A DNA stretch of 64,000 bases from assembly GCA_036898135.1 (NCBI GenBank), contig CM072525.1:54281799-54345798 (forward strand), read 5' to 3'. Under the pieces are notes generated by a model. The model was not told the DNA's origin and did not search any database. It saw only the letters and a program-made list of their open reading frames with translations. This document shows, in pieces, positions 42,601-52,575 of the stretch (position 1 is the first letter of the stretch; every line of letters begins with the position of its first letter). Both the position numbers and the translations under genes were made by a program. Source of the DNA: Oncomelania hupensis. Taxonomy: Eukaryota > Mollusca > Gastropoda > Littorinimorpha > Pomatiopsidae.

Positions 42601-43491
42601 CAGGACGCTCCTGGACCTATAAGAATATTTACTGATGGTTCGGTCCTGGATGATGGGGCAGCGGGCTTTGGCTTCCATATAGGGGGAGTAGGAACTTGGT
42701 CCTTTGGGGCACCCCCAGGCACCGATATCTTCACAACTGAGTTATTGGCTAAAATACGCTCTTACGGCACTCGGTGAGGCCGATTTACCGGCTGGCCTGG
42801 GTGCTACAAATGTGGCCTGGGTGCTACAAATGTATCAGATTCGAAGACAGTAATAGATTGTATGCAAATGGGTAGGTCTAGGGCCAGACCGAGCTTACTG
42901 GCGGAAACAATAGACTGTGCTGAGGCGCTAGTAGAGGATGGAATCGATTTGGCCCTTATGTGGGTCCCCTCACACTCTGGTATTGCTGGGGATGAACTGG
43001 CTGATAGGGCGGCGCGGGAGGGGTCCGCTGGCGGGGCCCTCACCTCCGTCCCCATTCCCCCATCTGCAGCTGAATTGCATGCAGGGATTAATAGGCAGGT
43101 ATGGAAAACATGGCGGACCGAGTTCGCGGTTTGGAACAATGGAAAAGATAACCTTATTCTGTCCCCGACATTCAAACCTTTCCCGATATTTACATCGCTT
43201 CCAGTACAGATACGATCATTGGCTAGTAGACTTATGGTAGCACACCCAAAACTAAACCACTGTCCAAATCAGCCCAGGTGCACCTGTGGGGAGCACATTT
43301 CTTTTGGTCATTGTTTATTTGACTGTCCTACTTTGACTGAACATTTCAGTACTCTGCACGAAAAGATGTTAGAAGCAAAATTAAATCTCAATATGCAGGG
43401 GCTGCGATCGCTGATTGTTGCCTCAGGATCAGATGAAATATTACATGTAGTTAGACTTATACTTAATTCACCTGTGGCAGATGCCCTCTGA
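39618..43491 (+). pseudogene. LINE D ORF2: endonuclease, RT, RNase H, four frameshifts
   Basis: Begins MNMNQISLTFLALVVTLL, a hydrophobic N-terminus, then endonuclease QLNCRTAN, NYYNPTG, GDFNVRD, ALDISLA and SDHLPI, with QS at residue 67 in place of QE. Frame breaks, judged against LINE E: about +4 at 40803, one base lost at 41157, one A gained near 41425, two lost near 42748. RT shows FFDVSKAFDSVW, GVPQGSVIAPLLF and FADDLALW (41719 on). RNase H shows FTDGSV, TTELLA, VSDSKT-like and WVPSHSGIAGDELADRAA. The C-terminal motif is CTCGEHISFGHCLFDC. A 20-bp tandem duplication lies at 42793-42832. Stop at 43489-43491. Confidence 0.9.
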
Positions 43492-43987
43492 TGAAGGCCG
43501 GTTACACAGCCATACGCCCTGTGGGTCTTGGTTGTGGAGCTGGGTGTTCATTGCATTCAGTAATTATTAATGTAACACACTTATCTTAGACTATGTAAAA
43601 ATATTAATGGCAACAATAATCTTTTTTTTTTTTAATTATTACTCCTGGTCGCACTGCAAATTAGAAACGACAAATGGAGGCCACAGTATGATCCCCTGGT
43701 TTTCGGGCTGTTTTGACTGTCGGCAATCATCGGTTTTACCTATGATGTCGATATTCAAGATAATTATTCTGGCCTAAAACAGCCGGACCACAACGGTCTT
43801 GGCTGTTTGGATTTTATATAGTTTTAAAGATCCTTTTAACCCAAAATTAAATTAATATGTTTGCTCAGAAATGCAGCCTGGCAAACCATTATGGTGTGTC
43901 TGCTTTCTTTATTATTTTAATAATAATCGTTTAATATATTTTATGTACCCTAACCAGGGTATAATAGATGGCCTATTGCAGGCTATC

Positions 43988-44021
<34 letters not shown>

Positions 44022-44477
44022 GTAGATTTATATAGCGCCGCATCACAGTCACAAGTGGCTGTGCTCTCCGCGCTTGACACATTCATACACCATTTATACT
44101 ACACAACATATAATTGATTGAAAAATAATTTATTAATGACTACTGATGTACAATATCCTTAATATAAAATATACAATCCTATTATAATAGTAAATGGATT
44201 GATTTTAATCTTTCAAGATGGTGTAATAGTATATTCGAGCCCGTCAAGGCTTCGAAATAATTTGTTTTTAATTTTGCAAATGGTTATTTATGCTTTTAAT
44301 AATTTTATCAGTGGAATGAATGGTTGCTGAATCTGTGTGTTATTTAATATATATGCTTTATTATGGTCCTGAGGGATTCTATTTAAATATAAATTTTCAA
44401 TGATTTTAAACTACCAAGTCTCCTATATGCCACGGTGTCCGGGGACGTTAAATGTATTGAAAGTAAAGTAAAAGTAA
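43492..44477 (+). other. LINE D 3' UTR
   Basis: AT-rich and colinear with the LINE E 3' UTR (58183-59104) apart from a 120-bp insertion at 43991-44110. Ends with GT(C/T)CC...GGGGAC hairpin (44418-44446) and AAAGTAAAGTAAAAGT. No gene. Confidence 0.8.
43991..44110 (-). mobile_element. SINE-like tail insertion with (ATT)n end
   Basis: About 120 bp present in LINE D but absent from the same place in LINE E. Read on the - strand it ends GCGCTATATAAATCTACATT and then (ATT)n, a terminal structure seen in many marine animal SINE/LINE tails, although I cannot name the family. No clear target duplication is seen because the site is AT-rich. Confidence 0.55.
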
Positions 44478-44633
44478 CTCCCTTGGCCATCTCCATTCAG
44501 GAGGTGATGTTTGTTGAGAGAGGTCGCATACTTTTGCTCCTCTTGATATAAAAAGAAAGGTGTACAATTTTACTCTATCGTCGTTTTAAACTGCCAGACT
44601 CATATGCTGCTTGGACATCGTCAACTGCCTAAA

Positions 44634-44800
44634 TCAAGATACGCTTTGCTGTCTTCATCGCCGGGACTTGCTCCCCCCCTTCATCTGCCATACCAGCCAT
44701 CTTCAAACAAGATACGCTTTGCTGTCTTCATTGCCGGGACTTGCTCCCCCCTTCTACCTGCCACATCAGCCATCTTCAAACAAGATACGCTTTGCAGAAT
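44634..44800. repeat. 73-bp tandem repeat in LINE G 5' region
   Basis: ACGCTTTGCTGTCTTCAT recurs at 44641 and 44714, and ACGCTTTGC again at 44787, 73 bp apart; the third unit is partial. Such monomers resemble the repeated promoter units seen in some LINE 5' UTRs. Confidence 0.85.
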
Positions 44801-45326
44801 ACACAGATACGCTTTGCTGACTTCTCAAGAAACGCACTGCTGTCATTTCAACCCTATCGCCCACTTGACTTCCTGGGCACCTGGCTGCACAATACCTGCA
44901 GCTTCATACATTGCTCTTGTTACTTCGAGCCACGGTATTTACCTTTAAATATCAAAATTGTCCACCAGAGATTAGAGTCTCAACCCATGGGTCGGCGATA
45001 AATAGCCGGCTGTTGCTGATCCCTTCCCAGTGGGATAGCCGGTGCGCTAACTTAGGGGGACCCTAGGTCGCCGGCGCATCAAGGGAGTCCTGGACTCCAA
45101 TACGGCCTCCTCCCACTTTTTTAACAGATGTTTTTATAGGTTTTACGTCCTGAAATTGGAACTTTTAACTTTTAACTCCTCCACACGCACCCTTGTGGTA
45201 GCCCCTTGTCTGCCTGCCCTGCCTGTTTTGGCAGAGTAGTTACAAAAAACGAACCCCCAGATTTTAAATTTGTATTGTCTTTTTACAAGTCCTTTCTTAA
45301 AAACACCACCCCCCCCCCTCACCCCC

Positions 45327-45328
<2 letters not shown>

Positions 45329-45362
<34 letters not shown>
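45329..45362. repeat. (TG)n microsatellite
   Basis: A pure TG run of 17 units directly after a C-rich tract and just before the ORF1 start of LINE G. Confidence 0.95.
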
Positions 45363-45366
<4 letters not shown>

Positions 45367-45383
45367 TGCTGTTTATGTGACGC

Positions 45384-45822
45384 ATGATGGCAGATATTGC
45401 ACTATCCTCTCCCTCGAGCAACGAGGGTTCTCCTCGACCTGGTGAGGTTGATCTAACTTCAAATCCCGCACCAGATATTCCGGTCAGGAATAAACATTCA
45501 AAAAAGGCTAAGCAAAAGAGGCGAGATTCTCCCCTTGCTAGAAACCGAACTGATGCGGAGTCGCCCGAGGTAAACCGCCGACCCTCCGTGTGTCGTGACG
45601 TGTTTCTCCAAAGGCAACCGGACACGCAGTCAGATACTACAACACTGGAAAACACTGCTAGAAATTGAACTGATGCGGAGTCGCCTGAGGTTAACCGCCG
45701 ACCCACCGGGGGTCGCGACGTGTTTTTCCAAAGGCAACCGGACACGCTGTCAGAGACTATAACACTGGGAGGCATTACGACCCCAAATCGAAAGCGCCCC
45801 CACGAAACCCTCTCTGAATCCT
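45384..45822 (+). pseudogene. LINE G ORF1 N-terminal fragment with 120-bp internal duplication
   Basis: ATG at 45384 (a second ATG follows at 45387). It resembles the LINE C ORF1 N-terminus: Ser/Pro-rich start, basic cluster, RRDSPLARN (C has RNDSPFARN) and, near the end, TTPNRKRPHETLSES (C has a SPNKKQKLTDTSS segment). A 120-bp block (45537-45656) is tandemly duplicated (45657-45776). A TGA at 45666-45668 in the second copy stops the frame. The fragment is cut at 45822 by LINE E, before the RRM-like region and the knuckles. Confidence 0.75.
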
Positions 45823-46296
45823 CCTTGCCGTAATTTCGGTCCCTACTTGACCGCATAGTAGGTGACCTTTTATATACATTTTGACGCTTCCCAGGGGGCC
45901 GTGGCATATAGGCACGTTAGTGCATTAGAGCATGTAATTTGTTTTAACTGTTTGTACTGTACGGAGCGATTGTGGTCTGTGAGCGAGTGCGATTGTGCGG
46001 CTGCTTGCAGCCAACGGCCTTTGTGGCTGTTTAGTTGATATTTTAAACCACTGTAACTGTGTTGTTGCACATTGTGCATCTATAGTTAGTTATTTTAAAA
46101 CCTTTTTAAAAAAAGCCTTTTATAGTTGATAATTTAAACCACTGTAGGTGATAAATTAAATAACTGGAATTTGGTTTTGCACATAGTGCATCCATAGGCA
46201 GTTTATTTTAAAGCCTTTCGGACCTTCCGTGACTCTATTGTTGCATATATCGCAACTGTAGTCAATCTAATTCTAATCGTTTCGTTTTTCTTTATC

Positions 46297-46575
46297 ATGG
46301 CCAGCCAAAGGCCCGTTGATCAAGATCTGGATAATTCGCAGTATTTTGATGTCGGATCGGTTGATAGTGAACCTGAAGAGTCTGATCATGAAAACCACCG
46401 CGGTGGTAAAATCAAAAATAAAAATAAAACTAAACACACTGTAGCAGATTTTCGCTCGCCGGTGGCACCGCCACCGCAAACCGAGAAAGAAAAGCGCAGT
46501 GCTGAAAAAGCGTTGAAAAAACAGACAAAACAGGCCAAAAAGCTGTTAGAGAAAAAATTGCAAGTCAATGGATAG
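46297..46575 (+). CDS. LINE E ORF0, small charged protein (92 aa)
   Basis: Same start and acidic-then-basic layout as LINE D ORF0 and ending at the same TAG in ATGGATAG (46568-46575). The Lys-rich C-terminus reads KKQTKQAKKLLEKKLQVNG and is likely helical. No recognised domain. Near-identity with D up to the Lys-rich end shows either a recent common source or constraint. Confidence 0.65.
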   Translation: MASQRPVDQDLDNSQYFDVGSVDSEPEESDHENHRGGKIKNKNKTKHTVADFRSPVAPPPQTEKEKRSAEKALKKQTKQAKKLLEKKLQVNG

Positions 46576-46827
46576 TTCGGTCGCCCCATACGGCGCCACT
46601 AAGGAGCCTGTGTTGGCTAACCAGACTGTTGCTGATGAGCCTGTTGTGGCCTCACCAAGTCGAAAACGTCCCGCACCGGCGAGTCGGGAGGGGGTTAAAT
46701 CAAAACAGAGATTGATTCTTGATGAAAGTGAGTCGAGCACCGAGTCGATGGCGCATTTGGCGACTTCGACCGGCAACGCAGAGGAAAATATGGAGGTGCG
46801 GTCGGTCCCAGGCATTCCGTTGAGTTC
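46568..46827 (+). pseudogene. LINE E ORF1, N-terminal part
   Basis: Starts MDSSVAPYGATKEPVLANQ and matches LINE D ORF1 through the SVPGIPLSS segment, where the left LTR of element 3 begins (46828). The RRM-like region and first two knuckles found in D are absent from this copy. Confidence 0.85.
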
Positions 46828-47810
46828 TGGGGTCTGACCGGGCACGTGTACTGGCCAGTGGTCTTGCGTCACGCGTCATCAGTGACAGCCAGGAGATAGG
46901 GCTGCACGCGGCGTGGAGTCTTTCAATAGCCCTCACAAAAACCCGTTCTGAAAAGAATCATGCTCAGCATCAGAGGTGCATACACGCTCTGGATGCTGCT
47001 CCATTCGGAGCGCATGCCAGATCAGATTTGAATTGTGGAAGAGCCGGGTCAAGACGGACCGGCGTTTTCCACTGTCTATTAGTGACAATAATGGCTACAG
47101 GGGTTTGTGAGAATTTACTGGCGGCCGCTAAGGTATATGAGGTTCGGCGCCTGAGAAGGGGTGATGGACGTAGGGGGTGGATATTTACATACTAGGATCA
47201 GGGGAGAGACAAAGGGTGGAAATACAGGATCATGGAGATTATAAGCAATGGGGGATTATAGTCTAAATAATGGGGCAACAAGGCATGGGGGATTTATACA
47301 GGGATCTAGGCAGGGGGAAATACGGGTATAAATACAAGCATGGCAAGTGCGACCATCAGACTATAAACATTGGATACATGAAGCAAATACATATCATAAA
47401 CCATACATCAGGACAAATCACAGACATGGACGTAAATATCTACAAGACATACGAACATGTAGGGAGATCGACGGGTGATGGGAATGTTAAATGATATTGA
47501 AATAAGTCTCCACTCTTACCTGGACCAGAGAACGGGCAGAAACACGAGAATATTGGCGAGGTTCAGGGGTCGCAAGGCTGGGCAACGTGTCCTCGGAGCA
47601 AACGATGTTCTCGGCAGGGCTTGAAGCAGTAGACTGATTTACTGGCCCTCGGGTCAAGTCCGAAATCGCGGTGGACTGCCCGTAGGGGCGGGGCTTAGAG
47701 CGCTGAGCCAGCGGCCGAATCGAGGGGAGATGGTTGAGAACAGGGCCAGAGTGCGAATAGGGGGGAGAATGGTGGGGAGCAGGGCCAGAGGTCAAAGTCC
47801 GACTGTCACA
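46828..47810 (-). repeat. 3' LTR of element 3
   Basis: 983 bp. The element ORF runs into it and stops at 47487, about a third of the way in. Nearly identical to 52576-53558. Confidence 0.95.
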
Positions 47811-50800
47811 GAGGCCCCCCCAAGAGAAAGGCGAGGTCCTCGGCCTCGACGTAGACTCGGCCGAGAGCTCTGGCATCTGCTGCGGTGCGGGGTGCTGGCG
47901 GAGGTGGTTCGGCGGCGGCTGGGCTGTACAGGTTCGGGTGGTCAGCGGCGAATACCCATGGCTGGGGTCCGCGGGCTGCCGAATTTCGGCGGCGGCTAGT
48001 GGGTGACGGCTGGCACGAATTCTGGGGCGTCGGCCCTCAGCGGGGACTCGGTGGAGTCGGTTGCGGGATGGCGGCTGACGATGATCTGTGCGGGGGCGAT
48101 GCCTTCTGCTGGGCTTGCGTGGAGGTGCTCGGTGGGCGCTGTAGGGGGAACGGGATGGAGCGATGACTCCGGCTTGTAGCAGAGCCTCTACTTCTGTCCT
48201 TACTACCTGCTGCTGGGATAGCGGGACGGGGTACGGTTTCTGGCGGACGGGTGTGGGGTCCGTCAGGGTTAGTTGAACTTCTTCCAGGTCCGTCCTCCCA
48301 GGTATGTCGGTGAGTACTTCCTTGTACTCGGCTACGATGGTGCGTAGTTGGCGTTGCTGGCCGGCGGGGAGTGAGGGGTCCAGAGAGACGTCCCGGAAGG
48401 ATTCCTTCCCTTGTAGCGGAAATTCGGCGACGCCGGTCTCTGTTCCATCCACTTCGACGGCCAGCGCGACCGTGAGTAGCGAGTGGGTGTCCGGGGCGAC
48501 GGCGGGCTGCTCCAGGTACCGCTTGAGCAGGTTGATGTGGTGGGTCCTGGGTTTTCCGCCTACCTCGATGCGGTAGGTGGTTCGTGAGAGTTTCTCCAGC
48601 ACCGGGTAGGGTCCTTGCCAAGCTATGTCTAGCTTGTTCGTGCCGCTGGGGAGAAGTAGTAGGACCTGGTCTCCTACTTGCAGTTCTCGGTCGCGGGCGC
48701 GGCGATTATGATATCGGGCCTGTCTCTCTCTTGCCTTCTTCAGGCTGGCGGAGGCGGCTTTCCATGTGGCCTTGAGAGTCTCCTGGAGCTTGGTGACGTA
48801 TTTCGTGGCGTCGACCCGTGCCTCGTCCAGTTTGGCGTCGGTCCAGCTACGTCGTAAGGCGGCTAGAGGTCCAGAGAGGGGTCTCCCAAAAAGCAACGTG
48901 GAAGGGGTGTATCCGGTGGAGGTGTGCGGGGTCTCTCGATATGCGAAGAGCGCTGACGTGACGTAGCTGTCCCATGCTTCCGGTTGTTCGTCGGCGATCT
49001 TGCGGATGATCGAGATGAGAGTCCCGTTCAGGCGCTCGACCTGTCCGTTGCTAGCGGGGTGGTAGGGTGGAGTACGGATATGACGAATGCGAAGTAGGTG
49101 GAAAACTTCCTGCATGAGTTTTCCAGTGAACTGTGACCCGTTGTCGGTCAAGATGCTGTCCGGGAATCCGACTCGTGTGAAGATAGTGACGAGCGCGTCG
49201 GCGACTCGGGCGGCGTCAATCTTCGGCAGTGGAACGGCCTCACACCACATAGAGCACGCGTCGACAAGGGTGAGCAGATACTGGTTCCGCTTCTTGGTTC
49301 GCGGAAGGGGCCCAACTATGTCGACGGCTACTCGTTGGAAAGGCGTTCCTACGACGACGGTGGGGCTGATGGTTACCGGTACGGTGTGATGGCGGGGCGA
49401 GAATCGTTGGCACTGGCGGCAGGACTGGACGTAGCGCTTCACGTCTTCTGTCATCCCGGGCCAGTGGTACTGCGCGCTGATTCGTAGGGCGGTTGCTCCT
49501 ATGCCCATGTGACCACTTAGGGGCATGCTGTGGCCAAGTTCCAGGACTTGGGGGCGAAGGGTCGCAGGTACGACGAGCTGTGAATGGTCGTCCTTCTGAC
49601 GGAACAGGAGTCCGTTCTCGACGTAGAAGTCCCCGGTCTTGGGTGGAGTGCGTGCGGCGGGTAGCTTTCCGTAGCACTTGCGTGGGGTGACGTCTTCTTC
49701 TTGGGCCTTCCGGATCTGTTCCGGCATCTGGTTGGGTATCGGTGGTGGGGTCGCGGCTGTTTTCGCCTGGGCGCGCGTCTGGACGGCGGCCATCGACTCC
49801 ACAGGCTGGGGCGGCATACCCAAGAATACATAACGGCATCCTAAGATCAAATCATACAGGGGCTGGTCCATCACGGCCGCTTGGATGGTTCCCGTGACGT
49901 ATCGGCTGGTGACTTTGATCCGGGCTATAGGGAGCGTGGTGCTGGGCTGTGACGCGTCGGGCAACTTCAAGGTGATCGTTTCGCCGGTCAGGTCTTGATC
50001 CCTGATGAGCGAGCGGCGGACGACGGCGTCGAATGTCAGTCCGGTGTCGTATAGACAGTGTGCAGGGTGATCGTTGACGGTCACCTTCTCGGTGACGGCC
50101 GGTCGGTCGGTGGGAGTGGCGACGGGGGTTACCGGGTTCCCGTCGGGAGTGACTTGGCGTAGGGCCAATACTGTTCCTTGTTTGCGACGCTGGTCGCTGA
50201 GGCGACGAAAACACTTCTCGCGGGTGTGTCCTCGGCGCTGGCAGTAGCCGCAGTAGAGCTCTCCGCCCCGCTTCCCAGGCTCTGCTCTGGGGGTTGGGCG
50301 TCCTTTAGGCGGGGGTGGACGGTGGTTCGCTGGCGGGACGGGCCGGCGAGGCTGGTGGCGGGTGTCTGGTGACGAGGGTGCGGGGGGATCCCGGCGAGGC
50401 TGTCTGTCGTCGGGGTGGGCGGTAAGGTAGCGGTTCGCGACTATGATAAGGTCCTCTAGTCGGGCGGCTCCCTGTTCGGCGGCGAAAGTCCGAAGCTCCG
50501 CTGGCATTGTCCCTCTGAGTTGCTCGGCTAGCATCAATTCGAGCAGTCCGTCGTACGTCTTAGGTTCGTCCGTCTGCTCTATCCATTTGTCCCGTAGAGT
50601 GGCTAGCCGGTCGGCGAATTGCGTAAACTTCTCCCCCTTCTCTCTCCGGGAGTTCCGGAAGTTCTTCCGGTAGTGTTCGCCGGAGAGCTCAAATCCATGA
50701 AGTAGAGCTTTCTTGAGGGCGGGGTAGTCGTTCCCCTCGGCCGTCGGCGTCTTGGCTAGGATTTCATAGGCCTTCCCCTTAAGGCCATGACTAAGCTTGC

Positions 50801-51557
50801 GGTACCAGTACTGGGGGTCGAGGCTGTTTTCTCCCGCGACTCGTTCGAATCGGGCGAGATAAACTTCTATCGATTCGTCTCGTTCGACGAATGGGTCCAG
50901 GGGGACGTTCATCCCCGGAATAGGCGGGGGGATTGCGGGTATTCCGGCGGTGGCGGTGAAGCTGGGGGCGCTGAGAGAGAAGTCCTCGCTCACGGGCGAT
51001 GCGATGCCTAGCTCGCGGCGATCGCGCTCAAGCTGGAAGAGTGCTTGGCGCCGTTCAAGTTCCTTGTCCTTCCTCTTCTCCTCAAGTGCCGCGACCCTCT
51101 CGTCCTCCTCCCTCTTCCGTGCGGCGGCCCTCTCCTCCTCTGCTATCCTATCTTTCGCCTCCTCTCTCCTCCGCTCGGCGGCTCTCTCCTCCTCGGCAAT
51201 CTTCCGGGCGGCGACTCTCTCCTCCTCTGCGACTCTCTCTTTCTCCTCCTCTCGCTTCCGAGCGGCGGCTCTTTCCTCCGCGGCTACTCTCTCCTTCTCC
51301 TCCTCTCGCTTCCGAGCGGCGGCTCTTTCCTCCGCGGCGAGGCGCTCCTTCTCCTCCTCTTTCTTCCGGGCCGCTGCTCTTTCTTCCTCCTCCCTCTTCG
51401 CCTCTCGTTCTTTAGCCCTCTCCTCCCTCTTCGACTTCTCCTCGGCCACGTCCGCATCTACGTTGGCCAGGACGTAGTCCTTGAGTTCAGTGCCGGCGAG
51501 CCCTAAGCTCTCGCCAATACTCTTGTATTTGAGCGCAAGCTCTCCCCGGTCGGCCAT
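47487..51557 (-). CDS. element 3 Gag-protease-integrase polyprotein with truncated RT
   Basis: 1356 codons from ATG 51557. A charged Glu/Arg/Ala coiled coil (about 30-190); capsid (about 225-370, YRKNFRNSRREKGEKFTQFADRL-like helices split by linkers); a Pro/Arg-rich linker; knuckle CGYCQRRGHTREKC (about 437); protease with CLYDTGLTF (about 505); integrase HHCC (GHMGIGATALRI, CRQCQRFS, about 680-720), DDE (VAVDIVGPL about 746, LTDNGSQF about 805, NGQVERLN about 840) and GPY/F (WQGPYPVLEKL, about 984). An RT N-terminus follows (LTDIPGRTDLEEV to SRSPYSA, about 1085-1140). After SPYSA the sequence is Pro/Arg-rich and not RT, and the last 108 codons come from the LTR. RT catalytic motifs and RNase H are absent. 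No stop interrupts Gag-PR-INT. Confidence 0.92.
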   Translation of the reverse strand: MADRGELALKYKSIGESLGLAGTELKDYVLANVDADVAEEKSKREERAKEREAKREEEERAAARKKEEEKERLAAEERAAARKREEEKERVAAEERAAARKREEEKERVAEEERVAARKIAEEERAAERRREEAKDRIAEEERAAARKREEDERVAALEEKRKDKELERRQALFQLERDRRELGIASPVSEDFSLSAPSFTATAGIPAIPPPIPGMNVPLDPFVERDESIEVYLARFERVAGENSLDPQYWYRKLSHGLKGKAYEILAKTPTAEGNDYPALKKALLHGFELSGEHYRKNFRNSRREKGEKFTQFADRLATLRDKWIEQTDEPKTYDGLLELMLAEQLRGTMPAELRTFAAEQGAARLEDLIIVANRYLTAHPDDRQPRRDPPAPSSPDTRHQPRRPVPPANHRPPPPKGRPTPRAEPGKRGGELYCGYCQRRGHTREKCFRRLSDQRRKQGTVLALRQVTPDGNPVTPVATPTDRPAVTEKVTVNDHPAHCLYDTGLTFDAVVRRSLIRDQDLTGETITLKLPDASQPSTTLPIARIKVTSRYVTGTIQAAVMDQPLYDLILGCRYVFLGMPPQPVESMAAVQTRAQAKTAATPPPIPNQMPEQIRKAQEEDVTPRKCYGKLPAARTPPKTGDFYVENGLLFRQKDDHSQLVVPATLRPQVLELGHSMPLSGHMGIGATALRISAQYHWPGMTEDVKRYVQSCRQCQRFSPRHHTVPVTISPTVVVGTPFQRVAVDIVGPLPRTKKRNQYLLTLVDACSMWCEAVPLPKIDAARVADALVTIFTRVGFPDSILTDNGSQFTGKLMQEVFHLLRIRHIRTPPYHPASNGQVERLNGTLISIIRKIADEQPEAWDSYVTSALFAYRETPHTSTGYTPSTLLFGRPLSGPLAALRRSWTDAKLDEARVDATKYVTKLQETLKATWKAASASLKKARERQARYHNRRARDRELQVGDQVLLLLPSGTNKLDIAWQGPYPVLEKLSRTTYRIEVGGKPRTHHINLLKRYLEQPAVAPDTHSLLTVALAVEVDGTETGVAEFPLQGKESFRDVSLDPSLPAGQQRQLRTIVAEYKEVLTDIPGRTDLEEVQLTLTDPTPVRQKPYPVPLSQQQVVRTEVEALLQAGVIAPSRSPYSAHRAPPRKPSRRHRPRTDHRQPPSRNRLHRVPAEGRRPRIRASRHPLAAAEIRQPADPSHGYSPLTTRTCTAQPPPNHLRQHPAPQQMPELSAESTSRPRTSPFSWGGLCDSRTLTSGPAPHHSPPYSHSGPVLNHLPSIRPLAQRSKPRPYGQSTAISDLTRGPVNQSTASSPAENIVCSEDTLPSLATPEPRQYSRVSARSLVQVRVETYFNII

Positions 51558-52575
51558 GGTAAGGGAGGTGACTTACCTTAAAAAGTCCTAACCATGATGA
51601 GGGGCGCACACAAGGGGGTTTGATTGATTGATTTATTGTTGCTTTAGGTCCAGCGGACTCTTCCGAGCCAAATCAGGACCGGACACAAGGGGGTACACTG
51701 ACGGAAAACAAGGGGGTGGGCTGAAATGAACTACGATGGAATTGCACAGGGGCGAATACAACACAACACCGACACAGAGACAGCAAGCAATCAATCAAAA
51801 CATGGAAAAAATGAAAGCAAGAAAAAACCTCTGCATGCCACCACAACTCTGGAGTATAAGTAGGGGTAGGGGACCTATGGGGCTAGGCTATGCGCTAACT
51901 GGGCCAGGGGCCTAGGTCCTATCTCTACTCGGGCTGGGGAGGAAAGCTATGTGGTGGGGGCAGAAAACCTAAGTCTTTAGTCTTGTCGGGGTCGCCAAAG
52001 TTAATGTCACGAATATAGGGGGTTGGGGGAATGAGGGTAAGCGATTATTCACCCGCGCTGTGTTACCTCCTTGTCCTAGGTTAACGTGCGGTGACCTTCA
52101 AGTGAATAACGCTGGGAATACTAAAGAAGGATAGGTAGGTTGAAGACAGACGAGAGACGTACAGACTTAACTAGTATAGGGCTCGACAAGGGAAGACTGG
52201 TGTTGGAGTATAATATACAATAATTTATTAACTGAGTGTAGGTCAAATGGTAGGCTGGGTTTTAACTGGTTCACTAGCTAGAGTCTGATATAGTCCAGGG
52301 TATCTGGGAGTAATTCGAGTTTATCTGTTTAAATGTCACTGGGGCGAATATAGGCCGATTTCATCATATGGCACTAGGTGGCTGGATAGTCTTAGCGTGG
52401 GTATTCAGATAAACGCCGAGTTGTGGTTGCGCCAGGGGCGCACTTATCTTCGAATGCGTGGGCGATGGGGGGTGCCTCCGGGTGACTGGATGGACAATGG
52501 CGTAACTTGGACTGTGGCTTCGCTGGTGTGGCCCAATGCGGGTCACTGGGTCACGCTGGTTGTGCAACAATTAGC
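51558..52575 (-). other. element 3 leader (5' LTR to gag)
   Basis: About 1 kb without a recognised gene. ACAAGGGGGT occurs three times (about 51610, 51685, 51706), and a short LINE-tail insertion lies at 51620-51682. The sequence next to the LTR (complement of about 52555-52575, GCTAATTGTTGCAC) is not an obvious TGG-type primer binding site. Confidence 0.5.
51620..51682 (-). mobile_element. 63-bp LINE/SINE 3'-end insertion
   Basis: Flanked by the 12-bp direct repeat ACACAAGGGGGT (51608-51619, 51683-51694). On the - strand it has an AGTCC...GGAC(C) stem followed by TAAAGCAACAATAAAT and (CAAT)n-type repeats, the form of a LINE 3' end. It seems to be an extremely 5'-truncated insertion. A caution: a further ACAAGGGGGT nearby means the flanks could be local repeats. 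Confidence 0.55.

Larger units (their letters stand above)
36900..44477 (+). mobile_element. LINE D: full-length family-2 I-superfamily LINE, decayed
   Basis: The 5' end is set by comparison with LINE E: both share sequence from CCTTGCCGTAATTTCGG onward and nothing before it. Order: 5' UTR, ORF0, ORF1, ORF2, 1-kb 3' UTR, hairpin GTCTCC (44418) / GGGGAC (44441-44446) and an AAAGT-type tail. Several small indels break ORF1 and ORF2. Confidence 0.9.
44478..45822 (+). mobile_element. LINE G: 5' fragment of a family-1 LINE, cut by LINE E
   Basis: Starts after the LINE D tail and ends where LINE E begins. It holds a 5' UTR with 73-bp monomers and the N-terminus of a family-1 ORF1. No continuation of this ORF1 is found after LINE E, so this is not a simple insertion with both halves kept. 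Confidence 0.6.

Noticed and set aside
47270..47494. 74-codon frame inside the element 3 LTR, repeated at 53017-53241
   Set aside because: Present twice only because the LTR is; no recognisable domain and the opposite strand carries the element.
50999..51506. Leu/Ser-rich + strand frames opposite element 3 gag
   Set aside because: They mirror the Glu/Arg coiled-coil repeats on the - strand and have no independent support.
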